Shown here: in pieces, positions 8,287-16,174 of the stretch | Numbering within the stretch: the first letter of the stretch is position 1 | Layout: the number at the start of each line of letters is the position of its first letter | Assembly (NCBI GenBank): GCA_002482685.1 | Contig: DLGL01000095.1 | Span: 1-20,511 of the forward strand | Source of the DNA: Bacteriovoracaceae bacterium UBA7695 | GTDB lineage: Bacteria; Bdellovibrionota; Bacteriovoracia; Bacteriovoracales; Bacteriovoracaceae | Reading direction: 5' to 3' | Length of the DNA stretch: 20,511 bases | The notes under the pieces: generated by a model | Database searches by the model: none | What the model was told of the DNA's origin: nothing | The model's input: only the letters and a program-made list of their open reading frames with translations | Program-made: the position numbers and the translations under genes

Positions 8287-8340
8287 TTAAGCAACAGAAT
8301 CATCATCCAGTCTTTCTCGCAAAAGGATCTTATTAAGTGA
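8287..8340 (-). pseudogene. 3' remnant of a second brnA antitoxin gene
   Basis: The last 17 codons read SLNKILLRERLDDDSVA and a stop, against SLIKILLREKLDDDSAA at the end of the intact brnA (9427-9480). Fourteen of 17 residues agree, and the DNA shares GAATCATCATCCAG. Just upstream in this frame are TGA (8341-8343) and TAG (8347-8349), so it cannot be translated as an antitoxin. It abuts the decayed DUF6973 gene. Confidence 0.75.
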
Positions 8341-8368
8341 TCAGTACTACGCTGCTTTTTGACGGGCA

Positions 8369-8635
8369 TTATAAAGATCCCACTTTGCCTGCATCCCGAA
8401 ACTCATTGAGCCTTCCAAGAAGGTCAGCTGTTTCAGCATTGTACTCAATAGTATAGACTCCCGAGATAAAGGCGTGTCTTAAGGCATCAACGTCGTTATC
8501 AACTAATCCCTCACCATAAGGATCAAATGACCCATTCGCTTTTTTTGTAAGAGGACGAACTTCTTTATCAAACCACTCATAAAGTTGAGTTTGAGCTTCA
8601 TTTTTTAGAGTGTAAATCTTAGTCAAATTGTTCAT
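8369..8635 (-). pseudogene. Truncated or frameshifted DUF6973-type gene
   Basis: The open frame gives 88 aa with VDNDVDALRHAFISGVYTIEY and LLGRLNEF. These match the N-terminal half of DUF6973-type proteins, which I recall continuing into a MDLWNNAVGR-like motif. Here the frame stops at 8369, but a +1 shift near position 8383 reads KWDLYNARQKAA up to TAG 8347-8349, a degenerate form of that motif. The gene is therefore most likely a broken member. There is no Shine-Dalgarno; TATAAT (complement of 8644-8649) lies eight bases before the ATG. It is divergent from the metallophosphoesterase with only 19 bases between starts. DUF6973 domains also occur as toxin tips, but that role is speculative here. 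Confidence 0.55.
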
Positions 8636-8654
8636 ATGACATTATTATAATTTG

Positions 8655-9425
8655 ATGTGGAAAAAAACAGTCATCTTTTTTATAGTATTAGCAGTTTTTA
8701 GCGTTGGAATTTACTTTCATACGAATACTCTTGAAATAACACATCATAAGATCAAGATCGGGAATAATAGCAAGAAACTAAAAATTGCTCACATCTCTGA
8801 TCTCCATACAAATGGCTTAGGAAAACTTGAGTCTAAGCTTGTAGAGGCCCTTAAAATTGAGAGGCCTGACATTATAGTAATTACGGGTGATCTAGCCACT
8901 CCTTCTGGAACTCTCAAAGGTTATAGAGAAATCGTCCAAAAGCTTAAAGCTCCAAAGGGAGTTTATTTTGTTCAAGGCAATTGGGAATATTGGGAACCTA
9001 TTGATGGACTTAAAGAGATGCTGCGCGAGGATGGAATTATAGATCTAACAAACATTACCATGCAAATAGATCAAAACCTTTGGCTAATTGGATTCGACGA
9101 TAGTGAAGAAGGCCAACCTCAACTTGAAATACTAAAATCTGTGCCTGAAAATGCTGCAAAGATAGGAATCTTTCATTCTCCTGAATACTTCAAAAAGATA
9201 GCTGGGCTAATTAATTTAAGCTTAGCCGGTCATACTCATGGGGGCCAGGTTCGGTTACCACTTTTAGGTTCACTATGGGTTCCTAGAGGCACAGGAAAAT
9301 ACGATCAAGGTTGGTTTGAAAGCGATAACTCACATCTATTCGTCTCGAGAGGAATTGGAACTTCAATTCTGCCAATTAGATTCAATTGCTCACCTGAGCT
9401 TGCAATGATTGAAATCAGCTATTGA
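8655..9425 (+). CDS. Membrane-anchored metallophosphoesterase (YkuE/LpxG-like)
   Basis: A calcineurin-like phosphoesterase of 256 aa with an N-terminal hydrophobic anchor (about 4-22). Metal ligands are visible in order: DLH (Asp49, His51), GD (Asp79), GN (Asn109), His174 and GHTHGG (192-197). The third motif reads GNWE, with Trp in place of the His of the common GNHD/E. Relatives act on phospholipid head groups or on UDP-diacylglucosamine (LpxG), usually at the membrane; the substrate here is unknown. TTG at 8652 directly precedes the ATG and could also be used. There is no good ribosome site, and TATAAT sits three bases before. Its stop lies one base from the end of brnA. Confidence 0.88.
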   Translation: MWKKTVIFFIVLAVFSVGIYFHTNTLEITHHKIKIGNNSKKLKIAHISDLHTNGLGKLESKLVEALKIERPDIIVITGDLATPSGTLKGYREIVQKLKAPKGVYFVQGNWEYWEPIDGLKEMLREDGIIDLTNITMQIDQNLWLIGFDDSEEGQPQLEILKSVPENAAKIGIFHSPEYFKKIAGLINLSLAGHTHGGQVRLPLLGSLWVPRGTGKYDQGWFESDNSHLFVSRGIGTSILPIRFNCSPELAMIEISY

Positions 9426-9426
9426 A

Positions 9427-9702
9427 CTAAGCCGCAGAATCATCATCCAGCTTCTCTCTCAATAATATTTTAATGAGTGATTGGTAAGGCACATCTCGCT
9501 TATTGGCCATAACCTTTAACTCTTCAAGTAGGTCCTCAGGTAATCGCAAAGAGATTGTCTGCGTAGACGGCTTAAGACTCGTAAAATTCATTTTCTTACC
9601 TGAAGCTAAATCAAAATGATCTGTGGCATCGGTTTTTGCCCAATACTCTCTTTCCTCATCTTCATTTTTAAATTTCGGCAATTTTTTAGTCGATTTGACC
9701 AT
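9427..9702 (-). CDS. brnA: BrnA-type antitoxin (CopG/RHH family)
   Basis: A 91-aa antitoxin that should bind and neutralise BrnT and repress the operon. The N-terminal part has PKFKNEDEEREYWAKTDATDH, the signature of the CopG-antitoxin/BrnA family. The C-terminal part (about 47-85) is a ribbon-helix-helix: strand TISLRLP, helix EDLLEELKVMANKR, helix PYQSLIKILLREKL. The N-terminal segment usually wraps the toxin. It overlaps brnT by 17 bases and has its own AAAGGAAA ribosome site five bases before ATG 9700-9702. Its 3' end exists in a second, broken copy at 8287-8340. Confidence 0.88.
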   Translation of the reverse strand: MVKSTKKLPKFKNEDEEREYWAKTDATDHFDLASGKKMNFTSLKPSTQTISLRLPEDLLEELKVMANKRDVPYQSLIKILLREKLDDDSAA

Positions 9703-9991
9703 AAGCTTTCCTTTCTTTTCGGCTCATGTCTCTTGCAGATATGATCCGAATAAGTTTTTTCTTTCTAACGGTAAATATGATAGTTAAAAGTCTTCCATCA
9801 TTACTTTTGCCTAGAGCCAAAAATCTGTCTGGATCCGTGGTGCTATAGGTTTCAAAAATCACCATAGGCATATTAAAAAAAACCTGCTCAGCTTCAGTTT
9901 TTTTAACTGCATGCTTCTCCCAGTTCTTTATTTCGTTTGCTTCATCCCAATCGAAGCCTTCACAACTTTTTAAAAGATCCTCGCCCTTCAT
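9686..9991 (-). CDS. brnT: BrnT-type toxin (RelE-fold ribonuclease)
   Basis: A 101-aa toxin of the BrnT family, which has a RelE-like fold and cleaves RNA, halting translation. Family features are visible: FDWDEANEIKNWEKHAV near the start, TDPDRFLALGKSNDGRLLTIIFT in the middle, and LIRIISARDMSRKERKAY at the end (the IRIISAR motif). The toxin gene precedes the antitoxin gene, as is normal for brnTA. The start is ATG 9989-9991, whose first base is also the last base of a large palindrome, so translation begins at or next to the operator. Confidence 0.9.
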   Translation of the reverse strand: MKGEDLLKSCEGFDWDEANEIKNWEKHAVKKTEAEQVFFNMPMVIFETYSTTDPDRFLALGKSNDGRLLTIIFTVRKKKLIRIISARDMSRKERKAYGQID

Positions 9992-10025
9992 TCATGTATA
10001 TTACCATAATATACATGAAGTTCAA
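9991..10025 (-). promoter_or_regulatory. brnTA promoter with palindromic operator
   Basis: TTCATGTATATTA (9991-10003) and TAATATACATGAA (10007-10019) are perfect 13-bp arms around CCA. On the minus strand TTGAAC (complement of 10020-10025) and TAATAT (complement of 9998-10003) are 16 bases apart, so the palindrome covers the spacer and -10. The -10 is six bases from the ATG, which suggests a leaderless or nearly leaderless mRNA. BrnA or BrnTA is the expected repressor. Confidence 0.7.
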
Positions 10026-10053
10026 ACTATGTATGTGCTTGGAATTGTGATAA

Positions 10054-10071
10054 AGTCGGAATAGTCGGAAT
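10054..10071 (+). repeat. AGTCGGAAT tandem pair, outer left
   Basis: Two exact copies of AGTCGGAAT, period nine. The same nine-base unit recurs at 10250-10267 inside the left island repeat, and related AGTCGG units occur at 17382-17406. Confidence 0.7.
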
Positions 10072-10115
10072 AACAAGCTCTAAAAGATAAACATTACGAA
10101 CACTTGACGCACCAC

Positions 10116-10267
10116 GCCCGAACTACCCGATTCACAGTCTGAGAAATCTTAAACTCAACGATATTCGCTTTTTACGAATGAAAACAAAGCCTAAGCAGGC
10201 CTCAACACTTCACCATATTTAACTTCATTTCATGCTATTTCATGGGAAAAGTCGGAATGGTCGGAAT
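10116..10267 (+). repeat. Left island repeat (candidate recombination site)
   Basis: The 16-base block GCCCGAACTACCCGAT (10116-10131) is followed 93 bases after its first base by a 24-base block at 10209-10232 (TTCACCATATTTAACTTC and on), then TTTCA, then AGTCGGAAT and GGTCGGAAT (10250-10267). Every element recurs in the same order and spacing at 17248-17406. The 77-base centre is diverged; here it contains ATTCG/CGAAT (10163-10179) and GCCT/AGGC stems. No gene lies in 10020-10273. Confidence 0.75.
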
Positions 10268-10273
10268 CCGAAT

Positions 10274-11131
10274 CTACTTGAACCTTAATCCTTCACCGGT
10301 CATAGGTTGAAATACTAATTTATCCTTCGAGATCCTCTTTTTAATCTCTTCTGGCGTGACTAAATGTCTGATACTTTCAAGCTGGTTTCTGGTTGTTGCT
10401 ACTATCCAGCTCCTTGCCTGAGCAATGGTAAATTCATTGATATTATCAACCAATTGATTATTTGCTAGATTAGCCTCTACCCAGTTCAACATAGGTCCAT
10501 CAATACTTAATTCTCCATAAATCGCTGCAGCCGGGGTCATTGGACATGAGATAAAATTGTAATCATTCATCGTGCCATCAATGCAAGGCCGGTCAGAAAT
10601 CAGTAATGGCTTCTGAAAATTAGTCATAACTTTAAATTTCGCTGTAGAAAATTTTTGAACAGTTATATTGATTAGATTTATTAAATTTTCAACTGCGGCT
10701 TTGTGGTAATTACTTTCTACTAGCCCCATAGTTTTTCTTAACTCCTCATTTACTTCAAGTTCTTTTATGACCATTGAAACTGTATAACCACTCCTGTGAG
10801 CCAATGACAGAAGGCCAAGCGTAAAAAGATTAAAATCAGCTCGTTTCATAGGTGAATGGATGTCCTTTTTTGCGATTCTTTTCAAGAATCTGGCAAGTTT
10901 CTCCTCCCCCCCTTGCAGCCAGTTTTCTACATCATCATTGCGAACCTCATTAATAAGTGGAACATATAAATATTCTTCTATCGCAAAAGTTGCCTCGACG
11001 GATCTCTCTTCAATAGTTTGACTATTTAAATCTAGCAACCAAATCTTATTCTTTACGGCCCATCTTTTAATCATCGTTTTAGGGACTTCATGATTATTCT
11101 TTTTCACAATTTTCATATCAAGCACTCTCAT
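10274..11131 (-). CDS. DUF4238-like protein coupled to the KAP NTPase
   Basis: A cytoplasmic-looking protein of 285 aa with no signal or TM. It resembles DUF4238. The N-terminal NNHEVPKTMIKRWA (12-25) matches the HYVPQ-type motif of that family, and LLISDRPCID (176-185) followed by ISCPMTPAAAIYG (194-206) matches its conserved S-D-x-P ... P-x-(T/S)P core. The biochemical activity of DUF4238 is not known to me. The start ATG 11129-11131 overlaps the TGA of the upstream NTPase gene (ATGA), so it is almost certainly translated by coupling and the two proteins probably act together. ATG 11114-11116 is an alternative start. It is the last gene of the minus-strand defence run and ends just inside the left repeat. 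Confidence 0.65.
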   Translation of the reverse strand: MRVLDMKIVKKNNHEVPKTMIKRWAVKNKIWLLDLNSQTIEERSVEATFAIEEYLYVPLINEVRNDDVENWLQGGEEKLARFLKRIAKKDIHSPMKRADFNLFTLGLLSLAHRSGYTVSMVIKELEVNEELRKTMGLVESNYHKAAVENLINLINITVQKFSTAKFKVMTNFQKPLLISDRPCIDGTMNDYNFISCPMTPAAAIYGELSIDGPMLNWVEANLANNQLVDNINEFTIAQARSWIVATTRNQLESIRHLVTPEEIKKRISKDKLVFQPMTGEGLRFK

Positions 11132-13041
11132 TCATCAGTAGAGGATTCGCTAGAATCAGTTTTCTGACTATTTATAGCTTCTAAATTTCTTTCAACATCC
11201 TTTATAATATTAGCAAGATGGACCAGGAGTGAATTAAATTGGCTTTTAGTTGGCTGTCGCAAGGAAGGTAACTTTGATTTCATTATTATCTCAACATCTT
11301 TAAGCCAGGGAAGATCTTCTGCCAGAGATGGATACAAGTAAGTTCCATCATACCTATCTTTCAATATATGAAAAACGGTAAAGCGACCAATGTCATTTGG
11401 ATTCATCTCAATAAGGGAAGATACAAAAGCTTCTACATTCACTAATTTCATGACTGGGTACTTATGTAATCGGATCTCACCCTTGCTATCACCGCCGGAA
11501 GTTAATACAGGCCGAAGTTTCCTTACATTATGCATCATGATAGTCGGAATTTTATCAGCATACTCTTTAAAGCTAACTTCAAATTTAGAATGTGCACCTA
11601 TCTTTATAAGTTTAGATATAATTTCAAAGTTTTTATCTTTTAATGACTGAAACTGCATTCCATTACTAATATCATCAAACGGTCTAAAATCGTCATCAAC
11701 TGGATCGCTTTCAATAAGTTTCCGTTCAGTCATTTCTCGAACAACCATAAAACTTAAATCTAAAACTTCTTCATAAGACAGAGGAATCATCTCGTCTTTG
11801 CCATACTTAAGAAGCATACCAACGATATGTCTCAGCTCGCCGATTGTAGTAAATTTAAGCTCTTTATAGTCTTTGATAACACTTTTATAACAGCGCTCAA
11901 ACTCATCGTCTGTAATATCATGAGAGTGCCAAAGACGAATCCAATCGGGAGTATTATCCACATGAAAGTGGGAATTGTTATCAATCGCTTCAGCCATTAA
12001 TCTAGGATGTACAGACCCAAACTTGAAAAAACAATACAACATATTTAGATTTGGTTCTATCTTGTTCCATCCTTCGCCAAAGTGAAGTTTTCTTAACTCA
12101 GCTAAGGGATCAGCCGCAATTTCTTCGCTCGAATTTCGATTAGATACTCGACTCGTAATATCGGAGGTAAAAGCTTCCTCAATTTCAGAGATCTGGTCTA
12201 CATCCAAATGCCCTGAACGAAACTCAACACAAAGAGAAAAGAATGTATTGATAGATTCTGATAAAAATTCCTTATGCGTTTTTGCTTTATCTGGTAGTTG
12301 CTCAAAAAAACGATAAAATTCTGTTACGCAAAACCTGAGCGTCCTCAAATTTTTACAACCTGCTCGTTTGAAACAAGTTTGTATAATTGAAAAATTATCC
12401 TTTAGCGCCATTCGAACTGTAGAATGAGCCTCAAGATTAATAAAATAATTAAAGGTTGCTTCAAAATCTGGATAGATAGTAAAGTGACGGCCGATTGTTT
12501 TTTCTTTCTGCTTTATAAAAGTTTCATCTTTGGATTTAAGAAAATCTTCCTCTCCTATTACTATTACGCGATTTCCACACTGTTCAATGTATCTGTTGAT
12601 AAATCCAAGGGCGATGCTTGGATTTTCACATCTTTCTAAATCATCAAATATAATGACTTTTCTAGTTGTCATTTCGAGATATTCCCGAAAATCCACATCA
12701 TCTATGGAAAATCCGAAAGCTCCTGCTGCCATCTTGAAGCCTTTCGTAAGGATTTTCCCTTTTTTTGACGTCAGCTTTGGATACAACTGTTTAAACATCT
12801 GCCCATCTATCTGATCTACTGTGGAAACACCATAGAGAGAAATATGAATGAAGTGATCTTCTCCAATTTTATTTTTGAAATTACGTATAAACCACGTTTT
12901 ACCAGAGCCCCATGGACCATTGAGAAAGACTGCATATCCTGGACTTTCTAAACCGAAGTAGTAATCCAAGTATTTTTCTATCTCAGAATTATCTTTTGGA
13001 AGATACATTTCTTCATCCAACTGCTCATGCTTCTCACTCAT
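11128..13041 (-). CDS. KAP-type P-loop NTPase
   Basis: A 637-aa soluble STAND-like NTPase of the KAP/P-loop fold group. Walker A is NGPWGSGKT (41-49), and Walker B is KVIIFDDLERC (128-138). HISLYGVST (66-74) and the sensor-like NRVIVIGEEDF follow. The first 260 residues are the ATPase. The remaining 370 or so are helical and charged, with no TM segment, unlike membrane KAP proteins, and I recognise no effector domain there. In defence contexts such ATPases sense or process phage signals and hand off to a partner; the coupled DUF4238-like protein would be that partner (inference). AAGGA lies six bases before the start. A 128-bp gap separates it from the helicase, enough for its own promoter. 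Confidence 0.75.
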   Translation of the reverse strand: MSEKHEQLDEEMYLPKDNSEIEKYLDYYFGLESPGYAVFLNGPWGSGKTWFIRNFKNKIGEDHFIHISLYGVSTVDQIDGQMFKQLYPKLTSKKGKILTKGFKMAAGAFGFSIDDVDFREYLEMTTRKVIIFDDLERCENPSIALGFINRYIEQCGNRVIVIGEEDFLKSKDETFIKQKEKTIGRHFTIYPDFEATFNYFINLEAHSTVRMALKDNFSIIQTCFKRAGCKNLRTLRFCVTEFYRFFEQLPDKAKTHKEFLSESINTFFSLCVEFRSGHLDVDQISEIEEAFTSDITSRVSNRNSSEEIAADPLAELRKLHFGEGWNKIEPNLNMLYCFFKFGSVHPRLMAEAIDNNSHFHVDNTPDWIRLWHSHDITDDEFERCYKSVIKDYKELKFTTIGELRHIVGMLLKYGKDEMIPLSYEEVLDLSFMVVREMTERKLIESDPVDDDFRPFDDISNGMQFQSLKDKNFEIISKLIKIGAHSKFEVSFKEYADKIPTIMMHNVRKLRPVLTSGGDSKGEIRLHKYPVMKLVNVEAFVSSLIEMNPNDIGRFTVFHILKDRYDGTYLYPSLAEDLPWLKDVEIIMKSKLPSLRQPTKSQFNSLLVHLANIIKDVERNLEAINSQKTDSSESSTDE

Positions 13042-13169
13042 GTTATCCTTGAAAATTTAAAGGTCTAAAAACAGATGGGTCTTAGTCCATTTATCTATAT
13101 AAGTTAATTTTATCAGCCTCTATTTACGTTTGATCATTTCCAAGCGCATGTAACTTCCGAGGTTGAACA

Positions 13170-15494
13170 TTAAACTAAAAACGGGGCTAAAGAAGAGATC
13201 TGCTCTTCTGTACAATCGACAATGTCAGGGGTAAATATTATTTCTTTTTCATCTATATATTCTATCAAATCTCTTACCCATGAAATTTCTTCAAATGAAA
13301 ATCCATATCTCAGAAGCATAACATCGGTATAGTGATCAGTTCCATATTTGAAAAATAAAAACATTGAGTTCGCTCTTTTATCCTCAAATTTGTCGTAGTA
13401 GTTTTTAAAGACAAAAGTATAAATATCAGCAAGTGAATGTGAAATGACTTTATCTAAATAATCGTAGGTATCATATACGAGGAGATCATAATTAAAATTA
13501 GTGTGTCTATATCCATTAAACATACTTGCTACATTTTCAAGGCCTGACTGGGGTAAAGGGAGTGCCATAGGAGAATAACCAAAAGGAAGATTATTAAACC
13601 CAAGCGAGTATTCTTCTTTTGAAATTTCACCATTGGTTAATTTTTTCTTTAGTTTAGCTTCTTCCCCTGAATCGACCAAGTATAGGGATCTAAGGCGAAG
13701 AATTTCCTTAAATTTCCTTCCTTGAATTTGCCAAAGGAGAATTGTTATACTTTTGGAAAGAATCTTCTTTTCGCCCTTGCTTAAATCACGTCCTAACGAC
13801 TTTTTATAGATCAACTGGAATGCATCTTTAACATCCGTTCTTTTCTTTTCTTTCATTTTTTTATACTTCGCAGCAGAAATAATTGAATCCCCTTCAAACA
13901 AGCTTGTTAACAAAAAGCTTACTGCTGCTTCTACTTCAATACTTTTAAGCCTTTCAATTCTAGTCTCTGGTAGCTTGTGATCTTCATTAAATGTGTCTGA
14001 TTTTATAGATTCTGCAAACTCCTCTAACACGTCATCACCAAAACTAGAGTCATCTTTATCTAGAACGGATTGTTCGGAAATACTAACTTTCTCATTTAGC
14101 TCCCTTGAAAAGCGCTTAACATCACTCACAACTACAGCTCCAAAATCGAAACGAGCATTTATTTTGGTGCTTCGTCCGGCCCTTCCAATAAGATTCTTCA
14201 TTTCAAGAACTTTATTGCCCGAAAAACTATAATTATAAATCCAAATAACATCAAAAGGCATGTTAACTCCCTGAAGCAGGGTTGATGTTGAAAAGCAAAT
14301 CTTGGCATATCCTTTGATTGTAAACTCTTCAAGTAAACTTCTAATCATTAGAGGGACTGACCCGTGATGGATTACAATACCTCTTCTAAGCAACATCAGC
14401 ATTACTGACTGATTATCAAAATCACCAATATAGTCTTTAATCTTATCAACAATTTCTAATGCTCCCATTTCTTTCAATACAGGACACAAGTTTATATATT
14501 CTTCAAAATTCTCCAAGAAAGAAGACTTTAAAATGTCGCTTTTATACATATAAACGAGGACTCTTTTTCCACCCTGAATAGAATCCGCAATAAAATCAGA
14601 ATCATATTTTCGTTTATTGCCCTTTACATGAGGCTTATCAGCAAAAGGTGAGAAGTAATTAAAAGACTTCTCTTTCTTTATGTATTCTAAATAGATTTTC
14701 CCAACAACATTTTGTGGATATAAAAAACCTTTCCCTTTTATATCATGCTTCATTAACTGTGCTTCGGGATTCTCAATGAACGGGTGTGCAAATAACTTTT
14801 TAGCCATTGGAAACTTCTTATCAACTTTTCTTACTAGAGCATCGAAAGTGAGTCCTCTCACCTCTTCCTCAGATAGTTGCGCTTCATCGAAAACGAATAA
14901 TTCGACATTAAAATCTTTGTAAAATTTCAATATGTCTAAAGCTCTTTCTGGTGTCAGCACAAAAATTCTACGTGTAGTTCGGGCGATGTTAACGTTTTCA
15001 ACAAATTGTTGTATATACACGCCTTGGGTGTCCTTAAGAACTTCCTTCAAAGTAATCAAATACTCATATAGAAGTGCTCTCGATGGAACAATAAAAACCA
15101 CATCATTTTTCGATTTACTTAAAAGAGTTCTAAATAGGTGCGACTTCCCTGAACTAGTTGGTGCTGAAAATGATATATTCTGATTTTGATCTATATTATA
15201 AAGGATACTAGCTTGCATCGGCGTAAATAACCCATCTAGACTTTGTTGAATTTCTAGCTTGAAAGAATTGTAAACGACACTATAAAGATCTGTAGGGGCT
15301 GTAACTTTATAAAAAAGACCCATTAAAAATAATAACGTATTTTCTTGGAGACTCATTTCTTCTGGATATATCCACTTTATATAAGCTAACTTTTCAAGTT
15401 CGACCCCGCTAACGGCACCTTCTTTATGGATTTTATGCAAAATTCTATCAAGCAAAGCTGGAACTTGTTCTTTCTTAATATCAAGTGGATGCAA
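13170..15494 (-). CDS. Ski2-like SF2 helicase, HamB-type (Hachiman-like)
   Basis: A 774-aa helicase. Motifs in order: I APTSSGKS (111-118), Ia IVPSRAL (135-141), Ib LTPERAL (180-186), II DEAQ (203-206), IV RVLVYMY (311-317), HHGSVP (376-381), V STSTLLQGVNMP (402-413), VI NLIGRAGR (434-441). This set is Ski2-like. Paired with a DUF1837-like nuclease it matches Hachiman HamB, which is an ATP-driven helicase that senses damaged DNA and releases the HamA nuclease. Residues after 480 are a helical C-terminal region without a familiar domain. DEAQ instead of DEAH/DEAD in motif II is a variant. The start overlaps the HamA-like gene by 14 bases, so the pair is coupled. AbpB-like or other helicase-nuclease systems remain possible. 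Confidence 0.75.
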   Translation of the reverse strand: MHPLDIKKEQVPALLDRILHKIHKEGAVSGVELEKLAYIKWIYPEEMSLQENTLLFLMGLFYKVTAPTDLYSVVYNSFKLEIQQSLDGLFTPMQASILYNIDQNQNISFSAPTSSGKSHLFRTLLSKSKNDVVFIVPSRALLYEYLITLKEVLKDTQGVYIQQFVENVNIARTTRRIFVLTPERALDILKFYKDFNVELFVFDEAQLSEEEVRGLTFDALVRKVDKKFPMAKKLFAHPFIENPEAQLMKHDIKGKGFLYPQNVVGKIYLEYIKKEKSFNYFSPFADKPHVKGNKRKYDSDFIADSIQGGKRVLVYMYKSDILKSSFLENFEEYINLCPVLKEMGALEIVDKIKDYIGDFDNQSVMLMLLRRGIVIHHGSVPLMIRSLLEEFTIKGYAKICFSTSTLLQGVNMPFDVIWIYNYSFSGNKVLEMKNLIGRAGRSTKINARFDFGAVVVSDVKRFSRELNEKVSISEQSVLDKDDSSFGDDVLEEFAESIKSDTFNEDHKLPETRIERLKSIEVEAAVSFLLTSLFEGDSIISAAKYKKMKEKKRTDVKDAFQLIYKKSLGRDLSKGEKKILSKSITILLWQIQGRKFKEILRLRSLYLVDSGEEAKLKKKLTNGEISKEEYSLGFNNLPFGYSPMALPLPQSGLENVASMFNGYRHTNFNYDLLVYDTYDYLDKVISHSLADIYTFVFKNYYDKFEDKRANSMFLFFKYGTDHYTDVMLLRYGFSFEEISWVRDLIEYIDEKEIIFTPDIVDCTEEQISSLAPFLV

Positions 15495-16173
15495 TCTTAA
15501 CTCCTATCACAAACAGTACTTTGGATTGGCTAATTAGTTTCATCACTTCAATAGATTTCAACGAGTTTTCTAATATCAGTTTTAGGTCTTCACTATTAAC
15601 GGAAAAGGATATCGAATAGTGAAACTCGCCCTTCGCAATTTTCTCTTCTAGTAATTGTTCCTTTACGATATTCCTTAAATGTACTAAATCGGCGTTATCT
15701 TTATCATCTCTTATAAAATCCAAAACTTGCGTTGCAGCCTTAGTATATGCATGCTGTGTTTTGTTAAATTTGGCTTCGCCAAAATTTAATCTTCCACAAC
15801 TCGTAACTGTATGAAAATCAAAACCATCATTTCCCTTTACTCGGGTTTTCCAAAGCTCAGCTAGCGGGACAGTTTTATGCTCATGGTGTGCTTGTAAAGC
15901 ATCTTGAGATGATAATGAAACGACATATTCCCCGACTTCCCCACAAATTGGCTCAACCGCATTAGAAAAAATATGTGAAAGCTGAGTAATCGTTCGAACG
16001 GAGGAAGCCCTATAAGATCGTTGAGAAATGGTATCTAAAGACATTATCCATGAAGTATCAGTGATTAACTCAACCATCTTTTCTATGTAAATATCACTTT
16101 GAGGTATCTCGATCCCTAATAAGTGAATGCTACAGGCGCCTATAGATCTGACATCAGAAAAAATTAAATTCAT
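15481..16173 (-). CDS. DUF1837/HamA-like PD-(D/E)XK nuclease
   Basis: A probable nuclease effector of 230 aa. Visible core: GEVGEYVVS (78-86), VKGNDGFDFHTV (112-123) with Asp116 and Asp119, and FGEAKF (131-136) with Glu133 and Lys135. This spacing matches a PD-(D/E)XK fold, and the GE-x-GE, G-x-D-x-H and GExKF pattern is that of DUF1837 (HamA). HamA is held inactive by HamB and, once released, degrades DNA. The gene is short for the family and the match is by eye, so the assignment is probable, not certain. It is first in the minus-strand operon. TATACT (complement of 16211-16216) may be its -10. A 13-bp palindrome sits directly before the start. Confidence 0.65.
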   Translation of the reverse strand: MNLIFSDVRSIGACSIHLLGIEIPQSDIYIEKMVELITDTSWIMSLDTISQRSYRASSVRTITQLSHIFSNAVEPICGEVGEYVVSLSSQDALQAHHEHKTVPLAELWKTRVKGNDGFDFHTVTSCGRLNFGEAKFNKTQHAYTKAATQVLDFIRDDKDNADLVHLRNIVKEQLLEEKIAKGEFHYSISFSVNSEDLKLILENSLKSIEVMKLISQSKVLFVIGVKIAST

Positions 16174-16174
16174 A

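Noticed and set aside
10274..11131. Toxin-antitoxin reading of the KAP and DUF4238-like pair
   Set aside because: Both proteins are far larger than typical toxin-antitoxin partners and neither shows a known toxin motif; a sensor-partner pair is the simpler view.
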